DNA of 64,000 nt from assembly GCA_016584305.1 (NCBI GenBank), contig JACEEZ010026299.1:1-64000 (forward strand), in the 5' to 3' direction. This DNA comes from Chionoecetes opilio. Taxonomy: Eukaryota > Arthropoda > Malacostraca > Decapoda > Majidae. Shown piece by piece: positions 11,985-21,441 of this stretch; within the stretch, counting starts at the first letter, position 1, and the number at the start of each line of letters is the position of its first letter. A program made the position numbers and the translations under genes. The notes beneath the pieces are model-generated. The model was given only the letters and a program-made list of their open reading frames with translations, did not search any database and had not been told where the DNA came from.

Positions 11985-12015
<31 letters not shown>

Positions 12016-12184
12016 TACATATTTGTCTCCCTTTGCTGGTGATTTCGTAATATTACCCTTTCCTTCTATAACTCCCCCCTTCGTAGTTTGGTAATGTTTT
12101 TGATAATGCTGGGACCTCACACACTACAGACACCCCATCCCATTGCTCAAGGGGGACAGCAACCGCCCACATTTGTCAGTGAAA

Positions 12185-12275
12185 AATCCCCTGGTGCGAG
12201 CGGGGATCGAACACGTGACCTCAGAATGACCGGACACGCGTTCTAATCCACTTGATAACGCAGGCTGCAGAAAGA
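12185..12275 (-). mobile_element. tRNA-like SINE head
   Basis: On the minus strand the segment reads through an A-box-like tatcaagtggattag to a B-box gtgttcgatccccgc, with spacing close to a tRNA. The flanking sequence toward 12100 may be its body. It belongs to a different family from the neighbouring tRNA-Val-like SINE. Confidence 0.5.
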
Positions 12276-12395
12276 GTATGTGTAGTGTGTAAGATTTTAG
12301 CTTTTCCCAAAGATCGGTATCTCTCGAGCTCTATATAGGCTCTTTCCGGGAGGGTAAAAGTTAGTGATCGCATGTCCAGCGTGATCCAACACACA
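12270..12395. repeat. Left arm of a ~125-bp inverted repeat
   Basis: The segment gcaggctgcagaaagagtat ... gcatgtccagcgtgatccaa is repeated in inverse orientation at 14330-14462. Each arm abuts a dinucleotide tract on its inner side (AC here, GT there). The arms bracket about 1.9 kb of nested SINE, MITE and LINE sequence. Confidence 0.8.
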
Positions 12396-12431
12396 CACAC
12401 ACACGCACACAAGCACACACACACACAGTCA

Positions 12432-12463
<32 letters not shown>

Positions 12464-12515
12464 GTCACGCACACACACACACACACACACACAGTCACGC
12501 ACGCACACACACACA
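12396..12515. repeat. (AC)n microsatellite with agtcacgc interruptions
   Basis: CA repeats are broken periodically by agtcacgc. The minus-strand Cys/Val frame over it is an artefact. Confidence 0.9.
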
Positions 12516-12826
12516 GGGGGAACTCCATAGTGTAAGGGTTAGCACGCTCGGCTCACAACCGAGAAGTCCCGGGTTCGATCCCCGGGCGGAGCGAAGACAG
12601 ACGGGCGGTCTTCTTAAAACCCGAGCCCCTGTCGTCCACCCAGCAGTGAATGGGTACCGGGTGTTAGCCGGGGGTTTGTGACCCGCCTCCCGGGGTGGTG
12701 GTTTCGGCCAACACTAAGCACTAAGGATGAATGAGAAAAAAATAAATGTTGATATGGAGACGGGACTATACGAGCGTTGCTCTGGCCCTGTAAAATACAA
12801 CTAGATGAATACAACTAGATGAATAC
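12516..12826 (+). mobile_element. tRNA-Val(CAC)-like SINE
   Basis: The 5' head (about 12518-12592) resembles tRNA-Val. It has an A-box tagtgtaagggttagcac, a 5-bp anticodon stem ctcgg/ccgag enclosing ctcacaa (anticodon CAC), and a T-arm with ttcgatc loop and ccggg/cccgg stem. The acceptor arms do not pair well, so a working tRNA is unlikely. A body follows, then a tail of tandem 14-mers ending ctagatgaatac. The same body and tail occur at 5377-5560 on the other strand. The tail resembles the 3' end of the L2/CR1-like LINE at 53.64 kb. Confidence 0.8.
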
Positions 12827-13049
12827 ACACACATACGCACGTTGATGCTACAGCGTGCGGTCTACATCCAGAGCTGGGCACTAAATACATTGAATGTATT
12901 TAAATACTAAATACTAAATACATTTTACGAATATATTTTAAATACTAAATACTAAATGCATCAATTGTATTTAAATACAATTGTAAATACATTTTAAATA
13001 CACACAAATTTTAACATGTCCGAAAAAAATTAATCTCCTTAGGATTTAA

Positions 13050-13849
13050 CAATAGAACATAAGAACATAAGAAAATAAGGAAGCTAGAAGAGGCCGTGAG
13101 GCCTACACGTGGTAGTTCCTGTTACCTAATACTACCTACATCCACCTTTCATCCCCATCCATGAACCTATCCAGCCCCTCTTTAAAGCTCCCTAATAACT
13201 TCGCACTAACTACCTGTCTACTGAGTCCATTCCAGTCATTCATCACCCTATTTGTGAACCAGTTTTTCCCTATTTCTTTTTTAAATCTACGCTTTTCCAG
13301 CTTGAATCCGTTACTTCTTGTTCTACCCTGGTTAATAGCTATAAGAACTTTTCCTACCTCTCCTTTATTAAATCCCTTTATCCACTTAAAAACTTCTATC
13401 AGATCGCCCATTACTCTGCGTCTCTCGAGTGAGTGTAACTTTAATAACTTCAATCTCTTCTCATAACTAAAGTTACGCATCCCTTGAATCTTTTTGGTCA
13501 TCCTTCTCTGCACTGATTCTAACAAGGCTATATCCATCCTGTAATATGGAGACCAAAACTGAACTGCATAGTCTAGGTGAGGTCTGACTAAAGCCAGATA
13601 AAGCTTTAGAAAAACTTCCGCACTTCTACTTTTAACACTTCTGGTAATGAATCCTAACACTCTATTAGCTCTATTTCTAGCCTCAATACATTGTTTACTA
13701 GGTCGGAGGTCTGGGCTCACCCTAACTCCAAGATCTTTTTCACCTTCTGATCTTTTCAGCGATATATTGCGTATGGTGTATCTATTACCAGGGTTTTTTC
13801 TACCAATATTCATAGAAAAAACCCTGGTAATAGATACACAATACGCAAT
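13050..13849 (-). mobile_element. 5'-truncated CR1/L2-like LINE with 5' inverted duplication
   Basis: On the minus strand the element ends in octamer-type repeats of ttcttatg (seen here as agaacataagaacataag). It has a 3' UTR containing cctacacgtggtagttcctg and an open C-terminal reverse transcriptase region. Its 5' end carries a 37-bp inverted repeat: 13766-13802 is the complement of 13813-13849 with one mismatch. Other copies lie at 49.19-49.89 kb, and 3'-end pieces at 33.87 and 52.35 kb. Confidence 0.85.
13136..13813 (-). pseudogene. LINE ORF2 C-terminal fragment (CR1/L2-like RT)
   Basis: 225 open codons cover the region just after the RT palm. Motifs are EKDLGVRVSPDLRPS, LYLALVRPHLDYAVQFWSP, LESVQRRMTKKIQG and a terminal WNGLSRQVVSA followed by FKEGLDRFMDGDE. 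This layout is standard for the thumb and C-terminal end of CR1/L2 reverse transcriptases. The endonuclease and RT core are missing through 5' truncation, so this is not an independent gene. The first codons run into the inverted duplication. Confidence 0.85.
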
Positions 13850-14282
13850 GTATCCTTAGATTTTGCAATGATTCGCAATGATTTCCTTAGATTTTGAGTT
13901 TCCTTAGAAATTTCCTTCTCAGGCCTAAATTTCCTTGAAATCAGGACATTTCCCTGCCAGTGGAAACACTGGTTCACTGTAACATCAGGGTTGCCAGATA
14001 GTTGGGCGGGTTTAGGGCCAAATTAACTGATAAAAAAGTATTAAAATTTTATATTAAATGTATTTAAATACAATGTATTTAAATATTCATAAAAGTATTT
14101 AAATACTGTATTTAAATACATGACAACCAATGTATTTATAAATACATTTCTAAATACACAAATGTATTTAAATACGTATTTAAATACTATTTAAATACTG
14201 CCCAGCTCTGTCTACATCGGGGTCTGCCAGTCACACAGCAGCCTGGCAGACCCCGATGTAGACCGCACGCTGTAGCACCAAC

Positions 14283-14335
14283 GTGTGTATGTGTGTGTAT
14301 GTGCATGACTGTGTGTGTGTGTGTGTGTGTGTTGG
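14283..14335. repeat. (GT)n microsatellite
   Basis: GT-rich tract abutting the right arm of the inverted repeat. Confidence 0.85.
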
Positions 14336-14462
14336 ATCACGCTGGACATGCGATCACTAACTTTTACCCTCCCGGAAAGAGCCTATATAGAGCTCACAGA
14401 TACCGATCTTTGGGTAAAGCTAAAATCTTACACACTACAAAAACACATACTCCTTCTGCAGC
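14330..14462. repeat. Right arm of the ~125-bp inverted repeat
   Basis: Inverse copy of 12270-12395, starting ttggatcacgctggacatgc and ending near ctgcagcctgcg. Small differences (an agctcacagata versus agctcgagagata region) show the arms have diverged. Confidence 0.8.
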
Positions 14463-14960
14463 CTGCGTAGTCTGCTGCCACTGTAGTCTACTCCCTACGG
14501 TACCCTAATGTGCGATCTACCAAGATCCCACCTGATCTGACGTACCTGTCCTGACTACCGCATATATAGCTGTATTTCTTTGTGCAGTCTGACAAGACCA
14601 CACCTGACCTGACCTGACTTGAGTACTGGGACCCTACACTATATACACTCAACCTTCTAAAATGTGGAACAACTCGAAGTATCCTCCTAAAATTCAAGTC
14701 GAGATCGTCAGTCTGACACGGTTAACCCTCTACAATGCTGTTGAAAGACTTCTACAGAAGTGTCGTTTTTGGCGTCAGCGTCAGAAGGTTACATTTTTAC
14801 GTGAAAGCAATCATCGTGTGTTGATAATCTATTTGTTTTCTTATAATACTCTACTGTATAATAGACAATGTTTTGTTGGTGTTACGTACTATAGCGTGCG
14901 GTCTACCGGGACATTTGCACCATAGCATGCGGTCTACCGGGACATTTTACAATATAGCGT
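14440..14960 (+). mobile_element. MITE family A copy (agcgtgcggtctac ends)
   Basis: The order of segments (gtgcgatctaccaagatccc, acctgacctgacctgac, ttacgtgaaagcaatc, ataatactctactgtataat, agcgtgcggtctaccgggac) matches the well-delimited copy at 38158-38850. The borders here are blurred by neighbouring copies. Confidence 0.7.
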
Positions 14961-14984
14961 GCGATCTACATATCTTACTCGCTA

Positions 14985-15517
14985 CTTACACTCTACACTC
15001 TTACACTTGAGGCTGCAACTTACTATTGCTATATGATATTGTCTATTATACAGTAGAGTATTATAGAAAAAATAAAACTTTAGTAAGTAATTTATTAAGC
15101 ACAGGCCGATATATTCCCCACCCCTGTCACTTATTTTTTTTGCATAACACTACCACATCGATGACAAGGCTCTGCTTCTTGTGGTGCGTCCAGAAGGTTG
15201 CTTTCACGTAAAAACTTAACCGCTGTTTCTTCTGTCCAGATGACACTTCTGTATAATTCTTTCAACAGTATTGTTTAGGAAGGAGGAGTGTCAGACTGAT
15301 GTTCTCGGCTTGAATTTTAGGAGGATACTAAGACATTACTTCGTTGATTCCTATTTTACAAGGTTGAGTAGGGTTCCGGTACTCAGGTCAGATGTGGACT
15401 TGTTAGAATGCACATTAAAGTTATGGGATAGTCAGGTCAGGCGGGATCTTTGTAGACCGCACGTTAGGGGAGCGTAGACTGCAGGCCCCGATGTAGACCG
15501 CACGCTATAGTAGCACC
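14985..15517 (-). mobile_element. MITE family A copy, inverted
   Basis: It reads in reverse order to the copy just left of it: aggctgcaacttactattgc, attatacagtagagtatt, then ggtcaggcgggatc and finally gaccgcacgctatagtagca. Together the two copies form a large head-to-head arrangement. Confidence 0.7.
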
Positions 15518-15538
15518 GTTTTGTTTATATGATGATAA

Positions 15539-16889
15539 CACTGGGGAACAATTTGAAGAAAAAAAAATTGTTGAGTTAGATTTTTGAGCTTATTTAGACT
15601 AAAATTGGCATGCTGATTCCAAATCTGTAGTCAGTTTTTTTCTAGCACGTCAAGTTTTTTCTCCACAGCTTACCCTCCAGATAAGCAAAATTCCACTTGT
15701 GAGCTGTAAGTGTGTCCTTCTACACAATGGCAATTTGTTTGGCGCAGTCCCTATTGGGCATTCGGTCTGTCTTCGTGAAGAATATGGAGATGTAAAGAGA
15801 GTCATTGAGTTATTGCAATATGACAAACACAATTGGATCATCTGTGTTGCCCTTAAAATGGTGTCCTTCCTTCTTGGTCAACAACGTGGATACACAAAGT
15901 ATCCCTGCTTTCTCTGTATGTGGGATAGCAGAGCTCGAGAGAAGCATTGGGTTCAGACGAATTGGCCTCCGAGATCTGATCTTAAACCTGGAGATCCTAA
16001 CATTGTACATGAGCCACTTGTTGACAGGAAGAAAATAATATTCTCACCTCTGCACATAAAACTAGGTCTCATGAAACAATTTGTAAAAGCATTGTCAACT
16101 GATGGCGACTGTTTGAAGTACATCATCTTGGCATTTCCTGGACTGTCAATTGAAAAAATCAAGGCCGGTGTGTTTGATGGTCCACAAATTCGACAGCTCA
16201 TCAAAGATGAACATTTCAACGGTACTATGTCAGACCTTGAAAAGAATGCTTGGCTATCATTCAAAGACGTCGTCAAGAACTTTCTTGGAAATACACGTGC
16301 AAGTAATTACACAGAAATTGTTCAGAAACTATTGGAGAGCTACAAAGCGCTTGGTTGCAACATGAGTATTAAAGTACATTTTTTGCATAGCCATCTTGCC
16401 AACTTTCCGGAAAATCTTGGTGCTGCTAGCGACGAGCAAGGTGAACGATTTCACCAAGATTTGAAGGTTATGGAAGAACGTTACCAGGGTAGATGGGATG
16501 TGCATATGATGGCTGACTATTGTTGGAGCATCAAACGCGATAGTCCTCAAGTTGAACACTCCAGACAAAGCTACAAACGTAAATTTTTACCTTAACCTGC
16601 ACACAATTATAGCCTTATCCTTTCTAAAAACATGATAATGTTAAATAAACATTCTATTCATGCCTATTTCTTTAATTTTTCATTGTATGTTAACATTTGC
16701 CACTTTTTATAAAATAAGCACTGTTACTGTTATGTACAGTATTTTTCATATTTTTTAAGAAAACGAAAATCCTACAGTTCAAAAACTTGACGTGATAGAG
16801 AAAAACTGAGATCAGTTTTGGATTCAGCACCCAAAAATTACTTAATAACAAGTGTCAGACCTAACTCAACAAAAATTTGTTCCCCAGTG
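15539..16889 (+). mobile_element. Long-TIR DNA transposon of unassigned superfamily
   Basis: The left end (15539-15660) and right end (16781-16889) are imperfect inverted repeats of about 110-120 bp. They share cactggggaacaa, ttgttgagttag, tgctgattccaaa/tgctgaatccaaa and cacgtcaagttttt. Flanking taa on both sides (15536-15538 and 16890-16892) is a possible 3-bp target duplication. The interior has one 298-codon plus-strand frame. At 1.35 kb it is probably a deletion derivative of a longer element. The superfamily is not identified. Confidence 0.75.
15699..16595 (+). CDS. Uncharacterised transposon-encoded protein (probable DDE-type, partial)
   Basis: An uninterrupted 298-codon frame starts at ATG 15699, though the ORF probably began further upstream in the parent element. 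Visible motifs are KMVSFLLGQQRGYTKYPCFLC followed by WDSR (a C-x2-C-like pair near residues 70-73), PLHIKLGLMKQFVKAL (near 120), then HFLHSHLANFPENLG and SDEQGERFHQDLKVMEERYQ (near 235-262). I recall similar hypothetical proteins recurring in arthropod and cnidarian genomes; I have no named domain for them. Its position between long inverted ends argues that it is a transposase. Some positions I would expect to be acidic (before KMVSFL and in HFLHSHL) are not. The frame has no stop, unlike its neighbours, suggesting a fairly young copy. Confidence 0.7.
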   Translation: MSCKCVLLHNGNLFGAVPIGHSVCLREEYGDVKRVIELLQYDKHNWIICVALKMVSFLLGQQRGYTKYPCFLCMWDSRAREKHWVQTNWPPRSDLKPGDPNIVHEPLVDRKKIIFSPLHIKLGLMKQFVKALSTDGDCLKYIILAFPGLSIEKIKAGVFDGPQIRQLIKDEHFNGTMSDLEKNAWLSFKDVVKNFLGNTRASNYTEIVQKLLESYKALGCNMSIKVHFLHSHLANFPENLGAASDEQGERFHQDLKVMEERYQGRWDVHMMADYCWSIKRDSPQVEHSRQSYKRKFLP

Positions 16890-16899
16890 TAATCAATAA

Positions 16900-17345
16900 A
16901 TTACTTGCAGTTTTTATATTTTGTATAATACTCTACTGTATAATAGACAATATCATATAGCAATTGTAAGTTGCAGCCTGAAGTGTAATAGAGTGTATAT
17001 AGTGTAAGTAGAGAGTAGATCTGTATATAAACCGCACGCTATAGTGTAAAATGTCCAGTGGTAGACCGCACGCTGCCGTGTTTTTGTCGTCCAAGCATCG
17101 TCTTGGTACGAAGACCGTTTTTTCTCGCAATTGAAAACGGATTGGTTTCTGCGACAAAAACACAACAAGCTTGGTAGGGGCCGAAATAATAATTAGTCCA
17201 AAAAATTGCAAACAATATCACAAAGCAGTATAACACACATTTCAGCAAGTGTTATTGGAGTGGTCTTCGTAATCCAAGACGGTGCTTGGACGACAAAAAC
17301 ACGGCATAGTGCAAATCTTGGTTGACCGCGCACGCTATAGTAGCA
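16900..17345. mobile_element. MITE family A fragment carrying a smaller MITE
   Basis: ataatactctactgtataat and ccgcacgctatag segments of family A flank the 17075-17305 insert. The right end reads gcacgctatagtagcacc. Confidence 0.6.
17075..17305. mobile_element. 231-bp inverted-repeat element
   Basis: The ends gccgtgtttttgtcgtccaa and its complement (ttggacgacaaaaacacggc) extend to about 44 bp of pairing through cgtcttgg and acgaagacc. No clear target duplication was found. Confidence 0.75.
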
Positions 17346-17616
17346 CCCACACGTATATACACTGTCTCTTGGGTTCCTCTTCATAATTAAACGTGATCTG
17401 TATACATAATATGAGGAGCGTTTTCTTCCTCGATAAGTAAAGAAAGGGGTGGGTGTCTGGGCTAGCTCCCAGATAATGCTAAGATAATGCTTCTTCAAAC
17501 TAGGTTTTGTAGGTCCCACCTCACAGTATCTGTAACATATTCAGCTTCTGCATCGCCTATATAGTACCTTATTGCAACTTTAGCGTTCGTATATATCATA
17601 TAAAGACTTATTGGTG

Positions 17617-17873
17617 CTACTATAGGCTAGCGTGCGGTTTACATCGGGGTCTGCAGTCAACGGTACTGTAATGTGCGGTCTACCAAGATCCCACCTCTGA
17701 TCTGACCTGACCTGACTACCACATAGCTCAGAGCTGTAATGTGCAATCTGACAAGACCACACCTGACCTGACCCGACCTGACCTGAGTACCGGGACCCTA
17801 CTTAACCTTATACATTGGCCGGGGATCAACGAGGTAATGTCTCAGTTATACTCAGTATATCCTCCTCCATCCT
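17617..17873 (+). mobile_element. MITE family A, left part
   Basis: Starts gtgctactataggctagcgt and continues through cctgacctgacctgac to ggggatcaacgaggtaatgt, as at 38.2 kb. It then joins a MITE family B fragment at about 17874. Confidence 0.65.
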
Positions 17874-18084
17874 CTAAGATCACCAGCTAGTGTTTAACAC
17901 TGTTTATGTTCTGAGTGTCCTCCCGCCGTCGTCGTCGCCCGAAAAAAAACGAGTAGCGAAATTTGAAACCGTATATACTTGCAGATACAAAGCATAAAAC
18001 AACACTGAAGCAGGGTAGATTATACATTCATGACATAAACTACTGTGTATCATCTTCAGTGGCATATACAAATCAGTAGTGATG

Positions 18085-18631
18085 TGTCAGTCAGTTATCA
18101 CTCCTAACATATATATTAACTTGCATAACTATTATTATTAAATTACAACTATTATCACACAAGTGTTACAAGTACTACAACTACCATACATAATATTTTC
18201 ATGTAATTAACATCAAAAGAATCAGTGTATTTTTAGAAACATTATAAACATATAATTATATATCTATGTAATGTATATATAATTATACGTTTATCTTTCC
18301 TCCTCTGTTTCACCGTGAAACCCATGAACACCTTGCATTCTCAAAGTATGTCACAGGACAAATGCCTAGTTGTCAGCATAAAGTATAGGATCAACAAGAA
18401 GTGATAAGAAGCCAGAATCACGAGGAGGAGGAGGAGAAGACCTCGGACATCGACGCTACAAACACGCTCTGCTCACTCGCCCCATCCGACACTCCCTGGC
18501 TGTGCTCAAGACATTCATTGTATTTGGTTGTAATCTCTACGCTCCTTACTGGACTCTAAATAAATGTGTACAAAGCTGGAAGTACCAATTTAACTCATAC
18601 CAGATAAGTCTCTACAATATACCGACTTATA
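18085..18631 (+). repeat. 5' LTR
   Basis: Begins tgtcagtcagttatcactcc and ends ctacaatataccgacttata. A possible promoter or poly(A) region lies in the AT-rich middle, but no element is clear enough to assign. Confidence 0.9.
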
Positions 18632-18633
18632 AA

Positions 18634-18652
18634 TGGTGGCAGCGGTGGGATT
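18634..18652 (+). promoter_or_regulatory. Primer-binding site, tRNA-Leu type
   Basis: tggtggcagcggtgggatt begins two bases after the LTR. It is complementary to the 3' end of a typical animal tRNA-Leu, including CCA (as recalled). This supports LTR-type reverse transcription. Confidence 0.75.
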
Positions 18653-20133
18653 ACATTACTCAAGGAATTATTTCGCACGTATTGTTGCATGATCACATTA
18701 TTTACTTACTTTCCTCAATGAAAGGAATTCTTACGCACTTAATGTTGAAAAACATGAATTACTTGCATGACATTGCTATGTATTAACATACATACTAACT
18801 TACTTATTGTTACCATACCATATTTAATTGCATGAAATACTAACACACTTATTTGTTACACAAATTACACATTTTTACTTGACTGCATTCCTTACGTATT
18901 AAATGCATACATAAATTACATTCACTACGGGAATGATTTACTTACGTTCTTCCTGTTGTACCACGATCACTACTTGAATGATAGGATTGTGTACTTACTA
19001 ACATATTAAACTAGGTACTATATGCATGACAAGCAGTTACTCCAGAACTTTTTACACTACATTCTGCTCACATGTTTTGCCTATGTACAACTAACTAACC
19101 ATTTATCCTTACTTACTAACAAATTCAAACTCGCAGAGAAGTTACGAATGACTACTTGTCTTAATACAGACATCAGAAAATATTGATTGATCACAGATAA
19201 CCTTATTTCTCATAACATTGTTCGCCAATGACGAATAATAATTAATTCAATTTCTCTGCCAGTCAGTTTCTACACTCGCTGATGTCAATTTATTTTCTAC
19301 AATAACTTTGCATTATTTTCATTTCTGAATGATGTTTGGCAAACTTAGCTTTGCCTACACACAATGCAACCACATTTATGTGTATCCAGCGATGTTTCTA
19401 CCTATGTTAATTATCCATTTTGACTATTACATATTAATATATTTACATATTACTAGGTTACTTACACCACAGTTACCCACACTGGTACACCCACACAGAT
19501 TGTATCAGGCGAGGTCTTGTCAATTTTTCCTTATATGTCTACAGTCCCTTACATTCTTTTACTGACGCAGTACTATTACTAGTAGGTACATATATTGTTA
19601 TACTATGCACACAGCAGCAGCTCTACAGTCAGACGAGCCTTCGTCATTACTTGACTCATTCAGGGTTTTTATCATTTACTTGAAGATTTAAGTTTACAAT
19701 TTCTTTACTTGAAATTTTAAGTTTTCAATTTTTCCCTGTCATTTTCACAGCTACCTTCGCTGACAGTTGAGTTTGCTAGCTACCATCTCCAGTACACGTA
19801 CACTTGCTACACCTTACACTTAACATTTATTAACAGTGATATTTGCACATTATGGATTTACCCACACTAGTACTGACACATATATGTATATAATTTTACT
19901 CGGCCATGTCATTTTCTTTGATGTTGAACATCATGTAATCCATTCTTTTCCATATTTTTCTGTGTATTTAGCTCAGAGTTTACTCACTTTTAGCGATAGG
20001 AATTATGCTTTGGGAAGTTTATAGTTTATATTTTATATATATATTTAGCCTTTAGTTAGGTGTACCATTTGTTATTCCCTAGCTAATTCTTATGTGCCTA
20101 ATTTGAGGACAAATTATATAGCGGCCCGAGCAA

Positions 20134-20680
20134 TGTCAGTCAGTTATCACTCCTAACATATATATTAACTTGCATAACTATTATTATTAAATTACAACTA
20201 TTATCACACAAGTGTTACAAGTACTACAACTACCATACATAATATTTTCATGTAATTAACATCAAAAGAATCAGTGTATTTTTAGAAACATTATAAACAT
20301 ATAATTATATATCTATGTAATGTATATATAATTATACGTTTATCTTTCCTCCTCTGTTTCACCGTGAAACCCATGAACACCTTGCATTCTCAAAGTATGT
20401 CACAGGACAAATGCCTAGTTGTCAGCATAAAGTATAGGATCAACAAGAAGTGATAAGAAGCCAGAATCACGAGGAGGAGGAGGAGAAGACCTCGGACATC
20501 GACGCTACAAACACGCTCTGCTCACTCGCCCCATCCGACACTCCCTGGCTGTGCTCAAGACATTCATTGTATTTGGTTGTAATCTCTACGCTCCTTACTG
20601 GACTCTAAATAAATGTGTACAAAGCTGGAAGTACCAATTTAACTCATACCAGATAAGTCTCTACAATATACCGACTTATA
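20134..20680 (+). repeat. 3' LTR
   Basis: Same 547 bases as the 5' LTR. The preceding bases (agcggcccgagcaa) form only a weak polypurine tract. Confidence 0.9.
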
Positions 20681-20879
20681 GATGCTATAATTCGTAATAT
20701 ATGGCGCCTGGTGACATCAGTGCAGGTGCATGGTGTTATCTACAGTAGCTGATACCCTTTATCATATCTTTATGATGAGAACGAAGCGTTCAGAATACTT
20801 AAAGCCATCGATCTTGTATTGGTTTTAACAGCACTTATACCGTTCTATGCATATCTGCATCCACATCCTCTGTTGCTGA

Positions 20880-21018
20880 TTAATTTTGTCTTCGCGGTCT
20901 CTGTGGAGGAGCAGAAACAACAACAAACAGGCCACTGAGGCCAGCCAGCCACCCGTCACCTGTGGACAGACTGTCACCAGAGATCTTCGCAGCCCTAAAA
21001 CCACAACAACAACAACAA
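20880..21018 (+). mobile_element. Probable LINE 3' tail fragment with (AAC)n
   Basis: gagatcttcgcagccctaaa followed by acaacaacaac resembles the LINE end at 63.89-63.93 kb (gatccttgcagccttaaaaa then caacaac). Too short to classify. Confidence 0.4.
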
Positions 21019-21441
21019 CCTGTCACCACCAAGGTAGGAGTAGCGTCTAGGGATGGATTCACCAAGGTTCCTATCGGCCATGTACGGTATATTGTGTAGT
21101 GGCGCACGCTATGCTCTGTGTAATGTATTGTGGCACACACCATGTACTGTACTGGTAACACCATGGTGACCTATCACTGGTGTTTATGGAACTGTCGCCG
21201 ATTGGAATTATCGCCGAAACATCAACCGAGAACTCTCACCGACAGTGGAGCACTCCACTGTCGTATGTATGAATGGGAAGGGTATGGAGGGAACGAAGTG
21301 AAATTTACCCTAGGTGACATTACAACTGGCTGGATGGAAAATAATATAGGAGTTAGACAAGGATGTGTCATGTCCCCAACATTATTTAACCTGTATTTAG
21401 AGGAACTGATCGTGAGAATCAGTAAGTCAGGTAAAGGAGTA

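Larger units (their letters stand above)
12869..14210. mobile_element. hAT-type MITE with TATTTAAATAC arrays
   Basis: The termini are cagagctgggca and tgcccagctctg. The 8-bp duplications tctacatc at 12861-12868 and 14211-14218 are perfect. The ends are rich in tatttaaatac. The interior (ggaaatgtcctgatttcaag on one strand) matches the copy at 31411-31955 in inverse orientation. The extra length here is a CR1-like LINE inserted at about 13050-13850. Confidence 0.88.
12844..14285. mobile_element. Short palindromic MITE split by a larger MITE
   Basis: The outer arms gctacagcgtgcggtctac (12847 onward) and gtagaccgcacgctgtagc (ending near 14278) are inverted. They continue into ggggtctgccag/ctggcagacccc around a short loop near 14237. 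Without the 12869-14210 insert the element is about 95 bp, almost wholly a hairpin. The terminal sequence belongs to the agcgtgcggtctac family repeated through 14.4-17.8 kb and 38.2-38.9 kb. Confidence 0.75.
18085..20680 (+). mobile_element. Non-autonomous LTR retrotransposon
   Basis: Two 547-bp direct repeats flank a 1.5-kb interior. They are identical in my base-by-base reading. The 4-bp sequence gatg is duplicated at 18081-18084 and 20681-20684, and other MITE family B copies show a single gatg at this site. A primer-binding site follows the left LTR. The interior has no frame above about 94 codons and no gag or pol motif, so mobilisation would need proteins from an autonomous relative. 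Identical LTRs imply a recent insertion. Confidence 0.9.
17874..20745. mobile_element. MITE family B copy, left-truncated, split by an LTR element
   Basis: 17874-18084 and 20681-20745 together match the interior and right half of the family B copy at 24174-24661 (gtcctcccgccgtcgtcg, tgtatcatcttcagtggca, gtgatgctataattcg). The right end is gtgttatctacag before TA. The left terminal repeat is missing. Confidence 0.8.

Noticed and set aside
12516..12592. Functional tRNA-Val(CAC) gene
   Set aside because: The anticodon and T arms fold, but the acceptor strands do not pair. The segment continues into a repeated SINE body and tail.
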